45,983 nt of DNA from an uncultured Psychroflexus sp. (GCA_913062845.1 CAJXVZ010000019.1:1-45983); one strand, 5' to 3'. Shown: positions 8,626 to 18,795, counted from the stretch's first letter. Translations and numbers: made by a program. Notes: a model not told the origin generated them from the sequence alone.

Positions 8626-10758
8626 ATGAAAAATAACATAAAAGATATACAACTGAATTTTGATTTTGACCATCATGCCCCGGCAAAAAAGGATATTTTC
8701 AACACCAATGAAAAGATAAAAGTCAAACCAAAATACGACGAAAAAGATATTCAGGATTTAGAACACTTAGACTTTGCTGCAGGCATCCCTCCTTATTTAC
8801 GTGGACCATATTCAAGCATGTACGTCGGCAGACCGTGGACCATTAGACAATACGCGGGCTTTTCAACTGCTGAAGAATCCAATGCATTTTACAGAAGAAA
8901 TCTAAAAGCAGGACAAAGAGGCTTATCTGTAGCTTTTGACCTGCCAACGCACAGAGGTTATGACAGTGATCATGATCGCGTTGTTGGTGATGTTGGTAAG
9001 GCGGGTGTTGCCATTGACAGCATAGAAGACATGAAAGTGCTTTTTGACCAAATTCCGCTGGATAAAATGTCCGTTTCCATGACCATGAATGGCGCTGTAC
9101 TGCCCATAATGGCTTTTTACATCGCTGCAGCGAACGAAACCGGTGTGGAGACCAAATTACTTTCCGGCACCATTCAAAATGATATTTTAAAAGAGTTCAT
9201 GGTTAGAAACACCTACATCTATCCGCCTACGCCTTCTATGAAGATAATTGCTGATATTTTTGAATATACCTCCCAAAAAATGCCACGATTTAATAGTATT
9301 AGCATATCAGGATATCACATGCAGGAAGCCGGTGCAACGGCAGATATAGAATTGGCCTATACCCTGGCCGACGGACTAGAATACATTAAAACCGGTCTGG
9401 AAGCCGGCATGGACATAGACAGTTTTGCGCCAAGATTATCCTTTTTTTGGGGCATTGGCATGAACCACTTTATGGAAATCGCCAAGATGCGCGCTGCGAG
9501 ATTACTATGGGCAAAATTGGTAAAGAAATTTAATCCTAAGAATCCTAAGTCACTGGCATTGAGAACACATTCACAGACCAGTGGATATTCCCTTACAGAG
9601 CAGGATCCATTTAATAATGTAGCCAGAACCTGTATTGAAGCCATGGCTGCTGCATTTGGAGGAACCCAAAGCCTGCATACCAATGCCCTGGATGAAGCCA
9701 TAGCATTGCCTACAGATTTTTCAGCAAGGATTGCCCGAAATACCCAACTTTACCTGCAAGAAGAAACAAAAATTACAAAAACTGTAGATCCATGGGCAGG
9801 AAGTTATTATGTTGAGAGACTTACCCACGATATTGCTCAGCGTGCATGGGAGCACCTTCAGGAAATTGAAGAACTTGGCGGTATGACAAAAGCCATTGAA
9901 AAAGGTATTCCCAAACTCAGGATTGAGCAGGCCGCTGCTAAAAAACAGGCTAAAATTGATTCCGGAAAAGACAAAATTATTGGTGTAAATTGTTACAGAC
10001 TTGAAAAAGAGGATCCAATTGTTACGCTAGAAGTTGATAACCAAAGTGTAAGACTTCAACAGATAGAAAAACTAAAAAATCTAAGAGCCAGCAGAAATGA
10101 AAATGAAGTTCAGGCAACGCTCGAAAAATTGTACCAAGCAGCCAAAAGTGGAAAAGGGAATTTGCTTGAAATAGCTGTAGAAGCAGCTAAGCAACGCGCT
10201 ACACTTGGAGAAATAAGTATGGCTCTGGAAAAAACCTATGGAAGACATCAGGCAGAAATTCAATCATTTAGTGGTGTATACAGTCGTGAAATGGAAACAG
10301 ATAAAACATTTGAACAAGCCAAAGCTTTGGCAGATAAATTTGCAGAACTTGAGGGCAGAAGACCAAGAATCATGATTGCCAAAATGGGTCAGGATGGTCA
10401 TGACAGAGGTGCAAAGGTTGTCGCTACGAGTTATGCCGACCTGGGTTTTGATGTGGACATAGGGCCTTTATTCCAAACGCCTGAAGAGGCGGCACAACAA
10501 GCCGTTGAAAATGATGTACATGTCCTTGGCGTTTCTTCTCTGGCAGCCGGACATAAGACCCTGGTACCCGAAGTCATAAAAGCACTCAAAGAAAGAGGAA
10601 GAGAGGATATTATGGTCATTGTAGGAGGTGTAATTCCTTCTGCAGATTATGAATACCTGTTTGATGCCGGTGCTGTCGCGGTCTTTGGACCGGGCACAAA
10701 AATCAGTCAGGCTGCGATTGATCTACTGGAAATTTTAATAAAAACTATACCCGATTAA
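8626..10758 (+). CDS. mutB: Methylmalonyl-CoA mutase large (catalytic) subunit
   Basis: A 710-residue B12 enzyme linking propionyl-CoA and odd-chain or branched-chain degradation to the TCA cycle via succinyl-CoA. I start at ATG 8626; the frame can be extended two codons to a TTG at 8620, which is less likely. The substrate barrel covers about residues 40-560 ([37 protein letters not shown]). The cobalamin domain covers about 580-710 with the DGHDRG signature, where His592 would be the cobalt ligand, and a late GGVIPSADY loop. Length and motifs are complete, so the enzyme should be active with mutA. Confidence 0.97.
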   Translation: MKNNIKDIQLNFDFDHHAPAKKDIFNTNEKIKVKPKYDEKDIQDLEHLDFAAGIPPYLRGPYSSMYVGRPWTIRQYAGFSTAEESNAFYRRNLKAGQRGLSVAFDLPTHRGYDSDHDRVVGDVGKAGVAIDSIEDMKVLFDQIPLDKMSVSMTMNGAVLPIMAFYIAAANETGVETKLLSGTIQNDILKEFMVRNTYIYPPTPSMKIIADIFEYTSQKMPRFNSISISGYHMQEAGATADIELAYTLADGLEYIKTGLEAGMDIDSFAPRLSFFWGIGMNHFMEIAKMRAARLLWAKLVKKFNPKNPKSLALRTHSQTSGYSLTEQDPFNNVARTCIEAMAAAFGGTQSLHTNALDEAIALPTDFSARIARNTQLYLQEETKITKTVDPWAGSYYVERLTHDIAQRAWEHLQEIEELGGMTKAIEKGIPKLRIEQAAAKKQAKIDSGKDKIIGVNCYRLEKEDPIVTLEVDNQSVRLQQIEKLKNLRASRNENEVQATLEKLYQAAKSGKGNLLEIAVEAAKQRATLGEISMALEKTYGRHQAEIQSFSGVYSREMETDKTFEQAKALADKFAELEGRRPRIMIAKMGQDGHDRGAKVVATSYADLGFDVDIGPLFQTPEEAAQQAVENDVHVLGVSSLAAGHKTLVPEVIKALKERGREDIMVIVGGVIPSADYEYLFDAGAVAVFGPGTKISQAAIDLLEILIKTIPD

Positions 10759-10759
10759 T

Positions 10760-11641
10760 ATGGATTATAAAGCTAAAATGCTCAGAGATGATGCGCTTAA
10801 AGGAAAAACTTATGTTGTTACAGGAGGCGGTAGTGGTTTAGGCAAATCAATGACTAAATATCTGCTGGAGTTAGGAGCTCAGGTAGTAATCACTTCCAGA
10901 AATCTCGAAAAGCTTGAAAAAGCTGCAAAAGAACTTGAAGAGCAAACAGGAGGCAAAGTTTTGCCTTTACAGTGTGATGTCAGAGATTATGATGCGGTTT
11001 GCGAAATGCGAGATAAAAGTATCGAACATTTCGGAAAGATAGATGGACTGCTTAATAATGCGGCAGGCAACTTTATTTCACCTACAGAAAGACTGTCCTC
11101 TAATGCTTTTGATACCATCATAGACATAGTACTTAAAGGAACTAAAAACTGTACTCTGGCCTTTGGGAAATACTGGATAGATCATAAAGAAACACAGAAA
11201 ACTGTACTTAGTATTGTAACCACTTATGCCTGGACTGGTTCTGCGTATGTTGTGCCAAGTGCGACGGCGAAAGCAGGCGTTATGGCTATGACAAGATCTT
11301 TAGCTGTGGAATGGGCCAAATACGGCATAAGGTTTAATGCCATAGCACCAGGACCGTTTCCGACAAAAGGTGCATGGGACAGGCTTCTTCCCGGCGAACT
11401 AAAAGAAAAATTTGACCTATCTAAAAAAGTTCCACTGAATCGAGTAGGTGATCACCAGGAGTTAGCCAACCTGTCTGCCTATCTATTATCTGATTTTGCC
11501 GAGTACCTCAACGGCGAAGTGATCACAATAGATGGCGGAGAATGGCTAAAGGGCGCTGGTCAGTTTAACTTACTAGAACAAATTCCGGAAGAAATGTGGG
11601 ATATGTTGGAAATGATGATTAAGAGTAAAAAAAATAAATAA
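10760..11641 (+). CDS. SDR oxidoreductase of the 2,4-dienoyl-CoA reductase type
   Basis: A 293-residue Rossmann-fold NAD(P)H oxidoreductase. The cofactor loop TGGGSGLGK is at residues 21-29 and NNAAGNFISPTE at 99-110. The ordinary SDR YxxxK pair is absent: the Lys171 segment reads SATAKAGVMAMTRSLAVEW. That is the pattern of mitochondrial and peroxisomal 2,4-dienoyl-CoA reductases, which use a Tyr elsewhere, so I favour removal of double bonds during unsaturated fatty-acid oxidation over a FabG role. The start follows the mutB stop by one base (TAATATG), so it is cotranscribed with the mutase. That fits a shared role in acyl-CoA breakdown, but the substrate is inferred. Confidence 0.82.
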   Translation: MDYKAKMLRDDALKGKTYVVTGGGSGLGKSMTKYLLELGAQVVITSRNLEKLEKAAKELEEQTGGKVLPLQCDVRDYDAVCEMRDKSIEHFGKIDGLLNNAAGNFISPTERLSSNAFDTIIDIVLKGTKNCTLAFGKYWIDHKETQKTVLSIVTTYAWTGSAYVVPSATAKAGVMAMTRSLAVEWAKYGIRFNAIAPGPFPTKGAWDRLLPGELKEKFDLSKKVPLNRVGDHQELANLSAYLLSDFAEYLNGEVITIDGGEWLKGAGQFNLLEQIPEEMWDMLEMMIKSKKNK

Positions 11642-11852
11642 AACGCTTTTTTTTAGACTACACACTTAAAAAAGTCCTTACCCGGAGGTCCCTAGGCTTC
11701 GGGACAGGGTGGTTTTTAGAGTTTATAAAGTGGTAGTTTTTGGTATTACTCTTAATTTTTAAACATTAAAACATTAAGGAACATTAAGTATAAGATGACC
11801 CATTTAAACAGGATTATTCAATAAAATGACATTTGGTTATAGATTTTAAAAT
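11642..11852. other. Convergent intergenic gap with a small GC-rich hairpin
   Basis: This A/T-rich gap separates the mutAB operon from the convergent Uma2 genes. It holds GTCCC-loop-GGGAC at 11688-11705 inside a GC-rich island (about 11678-11710) that stands out from its surroundings. It looks like one of the short hairpin repeats found between flavobacterial genes and may act as a bidirectional transcription end, though no clean T-run follows it. Confidence 0.35.
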
Positions 11853-12461
11853 TTATCTCTCAAAAATATCCTTCAATTTAAAATCTAGCTCAGGAAAAAG
11901 TTTGCTCTGTATTTTCGCATCAACGGATAGTGGCCTTTCATTAATGTATTTTTCACCTTTTAGATAATACACCAAAATAGTTTGATTAGCAGGTTCTACA
12001 ATCCAATATTCAGGGATTTTGTTTTCTTCATACAAATCGAATTTGATGCCCATTTCTTTTTTAGAATTGCCAGGTGAAAGAATTTCAACAACTAAATCAG
12101 GTGAGCCTTTACAACCGCGTTCATCAACTTTTTCCAAATCACAAATTACTGTAAGGTCCGGTTGGACAACAGTGTTAAAATCACTATCAGTAACAGGTTT
12201 TTTGGAGTCTTTTAATCGAACATCAAATGGAGCTGATATGACTTTGCAAGGTTTATTTTTTAAGAAATTATAAAGGTTACCAAATAATTCTCCAGAAATA
12301 TCCTGATGCGAAAAACTAGGGGCTGGGGTCATTTTCATCAATTTACCCTTAAACAATTCTACACGCTCTTTAAATTTCCAGGTTAAATAATCCGCATAGG
12401 TGTAAAACCCATTTACATCAAGTTGATTGATATCTGTTATTTTCTGTTCTAATGTCTTCAT
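11853..12461 (-). CDS. Uma2 family (DUF820) PD-(D/E)XK-fold protein, copy A
   Basis: A 202-residue protein of the Uma2 family, which has a restriction-endonuclease-like fold and no firmly established biological role. The likely active-site residues are visible: Asp102 in QPDLTVICD, Glu126 in PDLVVEILSPGN and Lys140 in MGIKFDLYEE, followed by the family's PEYWIVEP strand. It is about 90 percent identical by hand alignment to the gene 39 bases upstream. It keeps the canonical SPGN turn (Pro130) that the second copy has lost. Probably cytosolic, as no signal peptide is seen. Confidence 0.85.
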   Translation of the reverse strand: MKTLEQKITDINQLDVNGFYTYADYLTWKFKERVELFKGKLMKMTPAPSFSHQDISGELFGNLYNFLKNKPCKVISAPFDVRLKDSKKPVTDSDFNTVVQPDLTVICDLEKVDERGCKGSPDLVVEILSPGNSKKEMGIKFDLYEENKIPEYWIVEPANQTILVYYLKGEKYINERPLSVDAKIQSKLFPELDFKLKDIFER

Positions 12462-12500
12462 TTGCTTAGATAAAACAAATTCATTAATAGATTTGCAATC

Positions 12501-13109
12501 TTAATTCTCAAAAATATCCTTCAATTTAAAATCTAACTCTGGAAAAAGTTTGCTCTGTATTTTCGCATCAACAGATAGTGGCCTTTCGTTAATGTATTTT
12601 TCACCTTTTAAGCAATACACCAAAATGGTTTGATTAGCAGGTTCTACAATCCAATATTCAGGGATTTTATTTTCTTCGTACAAATCAAATTTGATGCCCA
12701 TTTCTTTTTTAGAATTGCCAGCTGAAAGAATTTCAACAACTAAATCAGGTGAGCCTTTACAACCGCGTTCATCAATTTTTTCCAAATCACAAATTACTGT
12801 AAGGTCTGGTTGTACAACAGTGTTATAATCACTGTCAGTAACAGGTTTTTTGGAGTCTTTTAATCGAACATCAAATGGAGCTGATATCACTTTACAAGGT
12901 TTATTTAAAAAATGATTAAACATATAACCTATGAGTTTTGTTGCAATATCCTGATGCGAAAAACTTGGAGCCGGACTCATTTTCATCAATTTGCCTTTAA
13001 ACAGTTCTACACGCTCTTTAAATCTCCAGGTTAAATAATCCGCATAGGTGTAAAACCCATTTACATCAAGTTGATTAATATCAGTTATTTCATGTTGTAT
13101 TGTTTTCAT
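12501..13109 (-). CDS. Uma2 family (DUF820) PD-(D/E)XK-fold protein, copy B
   Basis: A tandem paralogue of the gene at 11853, with the same 202-residue length and the same Asp102, Glu126 and Lys140. By hand alignment I count about 21 differences, ten of them packed into residues 56-69 (HQDIATKLIGYMFNHFL against HQDISGELFGNLYNFLK in copy A), while the rest is nearly identical. Pro130 of the SPGN turn is Ala here. The pattern suggests recent duplication with local diversification of one helix, or patchy gene conversion. No partner gene is apparent nearby. Confidence 0.85.
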   Translation of the reverse strand: MKTIQHEITDINQLDVNGFYTYADYLTWRFKERVELFKGKLMKMSPAPSFSHQDIATKLIGYMFNHFLNKPCKVISAPFDVRLKDSKKPVTDSDYNTVVQPDLTVICDLEKIDERGCKGSPDLVVEILSAGNSKKEMGIKFDLYEENKIPEYWIVEPANQTILVYCLKGEKYINERPLSVDAKIQSKLFPELDFKLKDIFEN

Positions 13110-13208
13110 AGAAGTAAAGATAAAAAAAAATTGACAATTGGTTTCTTAAGTCAATTCACTAAAGGCGTTTGAATTTTGAAATTAACGAAAATAACAACTG
13201 AAAACTAA

Positions 13209-13703
13209 CTAAGTGCCATCTAAAAAATCTTTATTGAAGGCTAAGGGAAGCAAATCCAGTAGAGATTTAACCATTTTTACTTCGCCGGAAGTCCCCATAA
13301 AGTATATACTAATAGGAGGTTTTTGTTTTTGTTCGTATTCTGCAATGGCCTGCCGACATGATCCACAAGGTGGAACCGGTTTCAAATTTTCTTCACCTTT
13401 AGGGCCTGCGGTAAGTGCTATACTTTTGATTTTTTGATTAGGATACTTTGCGCCTGCATAAAATAGTGCGGTGCGTTCTGCACAAAGACCTGCCGGGTAA
13501 GAGGCATTTTCCTGATTACTGCCGGTTACAATTGTCCCGTTTTCCAGTAAAATTGCAGCGCCGACATAAAAATTTGAGTAAGGTGCATAAGCTTTGGCTC
13601 TGGCCTCCTGCGCTTTTTTCATTAATTTCTGAATTGAAACAGAACAACCAGAAATACTTTCAAATACTTCTATTTCAGTGACTATTTTTTCTTTTCGCCC
13701 CAT
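13209..13703 (-). CDS. cdd: Cytidine deaminase
   Basis: A 164-residue zinc hydrolase that deaminates cytidine and deoxycytidine in pyrimidine salvage. The zinc and catalytic motif CAERTA is at residues 74-79 (Cys74 ligand, Glu76 proton shuttle), and PCGSCRQ at 112-118 supplies Cys113 and Cys116. The substrate segment AYAPYSNFYVGAA is at 39-51. It has a slightly extended N-terminus compared with the 130-residue tetrameric type, which is usual in Bacteroidota. It follows porV by 14 bases, a conserved linkage in flavobacteria without known functional meaning. Confidence 0.95.
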   Translation of the reverse strand: MGRKEKIVTEIEVFESISGCSVSIQKLMKKAQEARAKAYAPYSNFYVGAAILLENGTIVTGSNQENASYPAGLCAERTALFYAGAKYPNQKIKSIALTAGPKGEENLKPVPPCGSCRQAIAEYEQKQKPPISIYFMGTSGEVKMVKSLLDLLPLAFNKDFLDGT

Positions 13704-13717
13704 GAAATAATCTCAAT

Positions 13718-14896
13718 CTAATATTCTATATAAGTCCCTTCTCCTATATTGAAGGTAATGGAAAATCTCAGCGTTCCCTCAAGTGGGTTTTGTACGGGTG
13801 TTGTTGAGAACAAATAAGAAGCATCAATATTTATTGAAGAATACCTAAAGCCTGCACCTAATGTTACAAATTGCCTGAAACCTTTAACCTCAGATTCATG
13901 GAAATATCCTAATCTGAAAGCAAAACTGTCTTCATACCAGTACTCTGCACCAAGAGAATAAGTAATTTCCTGTAATTCTTCAGAAAAACCACCGGGTGCG
14001 TCGGTAAATGATTTAAAAATACCTGAAAATGGATCACCATTTCTATAGTCCTGAATAGCCTGTAAACTTTCAGGGGTGAGGTTTCCATTCTCATCCTCAA
14101 AAACTTCAGGTGGTGTAGGCACTAAAAGTTTGTTTATTTCAGCATATACACCAATTCGGTTTGACATGTCTAATATAAAATCAAATCCACCACCAAGCTT
14201 AAGGTTTGTTGGTAAAAAGTTTTCATCGCCAACATCGTCAAATCTGATTTTAGGACCTATATTTTGGATAACAGCCCCAAAACGCCATCTGCCGTTGAAG
14301 TTATTATAAAATTTTTCTTCACTTCTGTAAAAGGCAGATATATCTGCAGCAAAAGAATTAGCAGCCGTTGCATCGCCGTTGAAACCGGGTATTCTCTGGT
14401 CTGATCTTATATATCTTCCGGTTACAGCCATAGAAAATTGTTCACTTAATCTTAGGGCATAAGTCAAGTCTACTGCGAATTCATTGGGCTCTACAATTCG
14501 TGGCACCTGATCTGCTGTCTCGCGAAGTTCAACACCTCCCAAACCAAAGAATCGTATACCGCCTGCAAAAGCACTTCTGTCATTTATTCTGTTGAAATAG
14601 GACAACTGACCAAGGTTGATATCGGTAACAAGTTCTCTTAGATACGGTGTATATCCCAATCCTATTCCCGACTTGGCTTCAGAAAAAGCAAATTTTGCGG
14701 GATTCCATTGGTTTGAAAATGCATCAACAGGTGTTGCAGCGCCTTGATCTCCCATTCCGGAAGCTCTGGCATCACCGGCAATTAATAGAAACGGTACTGC
14801 TGTAGTAATTACCCTTTCCGGTTCAGCAACCTGAGCTACCATCTTAGCCGAATAAATAAAAAGAAATGAAGCGATTAAAAAATTTGTATATTTCAT
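13718..14896 (-). CDS. porV: Type IX secretion outer-membrane protein PorV
   Basis: A 392-residue beta-barrel of the FadL-like PorV family. PorV collects T9SS cargo at the Sov translocon through its C-terminal domain and hands it to the sortase PorU. The signal peptide ends near residue 22 (MVAQ). The signature after it, ITTAVPFLLIAGDARASGMG, then NQWNPAKFAF, is characteristic. The remaining sequence alternates in barrel fashion and ends in RFSITFNIGEGTYIEY. It is 23 bases downstream of porU and presumably cotranscribed. Confidence 0.95.
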   Translation of the reverse strand: MKYTNFLIASFLFIYSAKMVAQVAEPERVITTAVPFLLIAGDARASGMGDQGAATPVDAFSNQWNPAKFAFSEAKSGIGLGYTPYLRELVTDINLGQLSYFNRINDRSAFAGGIRFFGLGGVELRETADQVPRIVEPNEFAVDLTYALRLSEQFSMAVTGRYIRSDQRIPGFNGDATAANSFAADISAFYRSEEKFYNNFNGRWRFGAVIQNIGPKIRFDDVGDENFLPTNLKLGGGFDFILDMSNRIGVYAEINKLLVPTPPEVFEDENGNLTPESLQAIQDYRNGDPFSGIFKSFTDAPGGFSEELQEITYSLGAEYWYEDSFAFRLGYFHESEVKGFRQFVTLGAGFRYSSINIDASYLFSTTPVQNPLEGTLRFSITFNIGEGTYIEY

Positions 14897-14919
14897 GTGA
14901 CAAAGATATAATTATGTCG

Positions 14920-17900
14920 TTATAGCTTAACGAGTTTTTCGAATTTTTCAATTTTTTTGTTGATTGTTGGTAATTCAACAGTTAACTTGTATATGTAAAC
15001 ACCTTTACCGATCTGATCTCCAAAATCATCGCGCCCATCCCAGGTAATGTCTCTGGATAAAAAGCCATCCGGAGTTATTGTCTGGTTATGAGTCCAAACC
15101 ACTTTACCCGTAACTGTAAAAACCTGCACCTGAACATTTAGGGGTTGAAATGCCTGGTTATGATGAAACCAGAATTCTGTATAATCAACGAACGGATTCG
15201 GGTAATTGAGAACCCTGGATATATCCAGGCCGTCATTATTTGCAACCCTGAAGGTGATCTCTGCTGTTGATGAGTTATTATAGGTATCCCATGCTTTAAA
15301 GCTAATTGTGTGCAAACCATCCTCAAGATCTCTGAGCTTGTACATTACCTCTCCTCTTGAAAAATCGTCTACCTCAGCCTCATAAAACTCATTTAAAATA
15401 ATAGGATTAGCTTCATCGCCATCTAAAATAGCAACAATATCATGACCTATTCCTCCGGCGGTATTAATTCCGTTTTCATCCTGAAGATTTGCCAGTAAAA
15501 AAGGAGAATCGTCGGTGGTCTCGCCATCAACAAAAGACTCGTCGTTCATAAAAAGCTGAATGATAGGACCCTGATTATCCTGCGGTGCGTTTTCATTGAT
15601 GTCTCCAATGAGTATTTCATTACTAAAACCCGATTGGTCTTCCAAAATATTATCGCGTACGGCATAAAAACTAATTCTGCCATTATCCACCGGTATCCTG
15701 GTATCTTTGGGTAATACAAATTCAAATTCAAATTCACCATTGTTAACACTGGCCTGACCTTTAAATAGTATTTCACCTAAGGTTGTAAAATCCATTATAA
15801 GCAATTCACCCTGATTATTTCTTGTTCCGTCATTTGCAAGGGTTGAACGTTCAATTTTTTTATCAAAAAGTGTTGCAGAGAGTACACCGGAGTAATTGTT
15901 TATTTTATTACCGGCATCGTCGACAATTTCACCTGAAAATTTATTTTTGCTGAGCGCCTTCAAGGTATCATTAAAAACATTCAGCGGAATATCATTTACA
16001 CTTGTCAATCTAATATTAGGCTTAGGAAAAGGGATTCTTAGCGCGGGATCACCGATATAGAATACAATTCTACGCCCATTTGAGCTAAGTTCATTTTTTG
16101 CCAGTCTTACAGCCTCACCTACTGTTATCTGATTTTCTGCATAATCAAACAGGAAAGGCGCCATTTCATTATTAAAGGACACACCATCTGTCACTGTTAT
16201 TGCTCTTGTTGTCGTGATCATGCTCACAGGTCCTCCATCTGGATTTCTATAGGCTAATTCTCCTGCTGATATTCTCAGTGGATTATCAAATCGGGTAAAT
16301 TCACAAGTAATTGTGAGAAAAACATTATACCGGTTTGGGTTTTGCCATGACTGAACACTGGATTGCGTCACAATGCGCTCCTGAGCCAATCCTTCTTCTC
16401 CGCCATGACCAAAGTAATTTATAACCGTTGCGCCTAATTCTGTTCTTTCATTAATTTCTTTATTTACAACCGGGTATCTGTTTCCTCCAGCAGAGGTTTG
16501 CTGTTGATAGGCATCGCTGTGTATTTTAATCACATTTATATTTGGCTTGTTTGCTGAAATATCATCACCCAAATTATCCAGATTGACCTGAATGTTTTCG
16601 TGTTCCCAGTTTTCATCAACATCATCTGAAATCAAAATAAAGTCATTCCTCCAGTCATCGTAAGACTCACGAGATTCATAATCAACAATTTTGTCGATCG
16701 CCTGTCTGGCCTCTTCTTGCGTGTCAACGACAATTCTACCAACAGCAAAGTCCATTTTATCTGAGTTGCTCATACTACCCTCATTGGGGTCCATCAGGGT
16801 ATAAAAATCATCAGACATAAAAGAGGATCGAGTGGTTGAAAAACTCCCAAAATTCTGGAAAGTAGGAACTATATTGTTATTTCCCTGTAGTCTGTTTTTA
16901 TAGTCAACGGAAGTGTCACCCAAAAGACATAAGTACTTAATGCGATTCTGCTCTGAGGAAGCATTATCATAAACATACTTCATAAAATTTCTGATCGCCA
17001 CAATATCCTGTTTTCCGGATGAGAATTCTGTATAGATCTTATCTAAATCAACAACCTTGACATTAAAATTATTGGTGTTTCTCCTTATATCTGCTAAGCG
17101 ATTTGCATGAGAAAGAAAATCTGTCCGCGTCAAAATAATATAATCCACATCCTGAAAACTACCTTGTGCATTATTAAATATAGTACCCTTAAGATTTTGA
17201 TTTTCAACAACCCTGTCTGACTGAGATATACGCGGAGTCAAATAATCATTTGGAGATATCGCGAGAAATTTAGTCTCCGGATCATGATTTACGACCACTG
17301 AAAATAAAGAGCTGCTATCCTGATTTTGATATGCAGATATTGACGTAAGGTCATCAATCTTCCAAACTTGTGACAGGTTGGAGGCATTTTCTATTTGGTA
17401 TTCAACCACTGTTGTTGTGTTTAGAATATCAAGATTTTGAAAAATAAACTGTTCATCACCGGCTCTCAGTTCACATTTGGCCCTCAATCTGATATAATCT
17501 AAAAACCCTCTTGCTGCAGGATTACCGTTTTTATTGTAATTCAAAGTGACTGTGATATTGTCTGAAGAAACATTTGTTTGAGAGGCTGTACCTGAGCCGT
17601 TAGACGGAAGACTATCGCCATTTGGCCCAACGAGAACAGAACTGACCTCTGAACCGTTAATGCTGATATTGAATTGGCTTGAGACCGAAGAAATTGCCCC
17701 AAACTGCATTTGATATCTCAAAGGTTCGGAGGTGATTAAATTATTGAATTGGAATTCATAGGTTCTCTCAGTTTCTATATCAAATCTGTCTCCGAACCAT
17801 CTTCGTCCTACAAGTGACATACTGGTTTCATCGACCTCATAAAATCTGAAATCATCAAAGCTGGTCACAATTTCTGAAGGTGTTGAATTCAGGTTTTGAA

Positions 17901-18750
17901 CAGTTGATATTCTTTCAGGTAAATCATTATTTAAGGTTGCATAATAAAAAGCTCTGTCTGCATAGGCATTGATATGTGTCTGACTTTCTTCATTCCAACC
18001 TATGGTAGATTCAGCATATAATAAAATAAAATCACCCGGATCAAACTGACCATCATTTCCGTCAAACACCTGAAGCGGTAATTGCGGAGGATCATAGTAA
18101 AGGTTTTCGGAATTTAAGAATGGTAACATGCCACCGCCATGACTATAAATTTTGATTTGATCCGAACTAACACCAGACAAATTCAAACCAAGCTGGGAAA
18201 GGAATGTATATGTTAATTGATGAACACCTGTTTCTTCAACGTAAAACTTAAACCAATCACCAGTTGCCAATACAGAATTCTGAATACCCTGAGAACTAAA
18301 TGCAGATTTGCTGAAATCGGGACGCCTTGAAGATGGTTGCAAAGTGTAAGCAACTACTCTTTTCACAAGGCCATTCTCTTTAATGTAAGGATTGAAAGTT
18401 ACTGTAAGATATCTTTTGTCTCTGGCATTACTCATTTTGACCTCATAATCAAAATCTGACTGAAAGCTTTCAACGCCCTTCAATTCATCATCAACAACAT
18501 CTTCAAATGCTATGTTGGTAAGTATGTAATTTTCTGCACTTAGGTTTTTAAAAGATCTGGAATAAGTAATTTCTTTTTTTAAGTTGGAATATTGAAAATA
18601 TTTTTTTGTAAAACCATATATTAAAGACACTCTGTCCGCTTCTGTTGACACGTTAATATTTTCGCCCCAATCAATTGAAATATTCTGATCCTGAGCATCA
18701 GATCCAAGAATGACACAGAATAATAATAAAAGCAATAAGTATTTCTTCAT
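14920..18750 (-). CDS. porU: Type IX secretion system sortase PorU
   Basis: A 1276-residue surface-exposed gingipain-fold (C25) cysteine protease. It cleaves the C-terminal domain of T9SS cargo and attaches the cargo to the cell-surface anchor. A Sec signal peptide (about residues 1-19) is followed by a beta-rich N-terminal region, then the C25 domain with His782 in NYFGHGGEEG and Cys816 in TITCEFTRFD. Beyond are Ig-like regions and a C-terminal T9SS-type domain (NYPNPF near 1185, then GKGVYIYKL). Length is usual. It is divergent from gldJ with a 155-base shared upstream region, the standard flavobacterial arrangement. Confidence 0.96.
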   Translation of the reverse strand: MKKYLLLLLLFCVILGSDAQDQNISIDWGENINVSTEADRVSLIYGFTKKYFQYSNLKKEITYSRSFKNLSAENYILTNIAFEDVVDDELKGVESFQSDFDYEVKMSNARDKRYLTVTFNPYIKENGLVKRVVAYTLQPSSRRPDFSKSAFSSQGIQNSVLATGDWFKFYVEETGVHQLTYTFLSQLGLNLSGVSSDQIKIYSHGGGMLPFLNSENLYYDPPQLPLQVFDGNDGQFDPGDFILLYAESTIGWNEESQTHINAYADRAFYYATLNNDLPERISTVQNLNSTPSEIVTSFDDFRFYEVDETSMSLVGRRWFGDRFDIETERTYEFQFNNLITSEPLRYQMQFGAISSVSSQFNISINGSEVSSVLVGPNGDSLPSNGSGTASQTNVSSDNITVTLNYNKNGNPAARGFLDYIRLRAKCELRAGDEQFIFQNLDILNTTTVVEYQIENASNLSQVWKIDDLTSISAYQNQDSSSLFSVVVNHDPETKFLAISPNDYLTPRISQSDRVVENQNLKGTIFNNAQGSFQDVDYIILTRTDFLSHANRLADIRRNTNNFNVKVVDLDKIYTEFSSGKQDIVAIRNFMKYVYDNASSEQNRIKYLCLLGDTSVDYKNRLQGNNNIVPTFQNFGSFSTTRSSFMSDDFYTLMDPNEGSMSNSDKMDFAVGRIVVDTQEEARQAIDKIVDYESRESYDDWRNDFILISDDVDENWEHENIQVNLDNLGDDISANKPNINVIKIHSDAYQQQTSAGGNRYPVVNKEINERTELGATVINYFGHGGEEGLAQERIVTQSSVQSWQNPNRYNVFLTITCEFTRFDNPLRISAGELAYRNPDGGPVSMITTTRAITVTDGVSFNNEMAPFLFDYAENQITVGEAVRLAKNELSSNGRRIVFYIGDPALRIPFPKPNIRLTSVNDIPLNVFNDTLKALSKNKFSGEIVDDAGNKINNYSGVLSATLFDKKIERSTLANDGTRNNQGELLIMDFTTLGEILFKGQASVNNGEFEFEFVLPKDTRIPVDNGRISFYAVRDNILEDQSGFSNEILIGDINENAPQDNQGPIIQLFMNDESFVDGETTDDSPFLLANLQDENGINTAGGIGHDIVAILDGDEANPIILNEFYEAEVDDFSRGEVMYKLRDLEDGLHTISFKAWDTYNNSSTAEITFRVANNDGLDISRVLNYPNPFVDYTEFWFHHNQAFQPLNVQVQVFTVTGKVVWTHNQTITPDGFLSRDITWDGRDDFGDQIGKGVYIYKLTVELPTINKKIEKFEKLVKL

Positions 18751-18787
18751 AAATATCCTTTCGTTAAATAGATTAACGTCGAGATAT

Positions 18788-18795
18788 CAAAAGTA
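18788..18795 (-). promoter_or_regulatory. Probable -7 box of porU
   Basis: TACTTTTG on the minus strand matches TAnnTTTG and would start transcription about 30 bases before the porU ATG. A TTG lies only 14 bases upstream of it, shorter than the 17-23 expected, so the -33 part is uncertain. Confidence 0.4.

Noticed and set aside
10760-11641. SDR gene as FabG (3-ketoacyl-ACP reductase).
   Set aside because: The FabG YxxxK motif is missing and the pattern is that of dienoyl-CoA reductases.
11853-13109. Uma2 pair as a toxin-antitoxin module.
   Set aside because: The two proteins are near-identical copies of one another with the same catalytic residues, not a toxin and an unrelated antitoxin.
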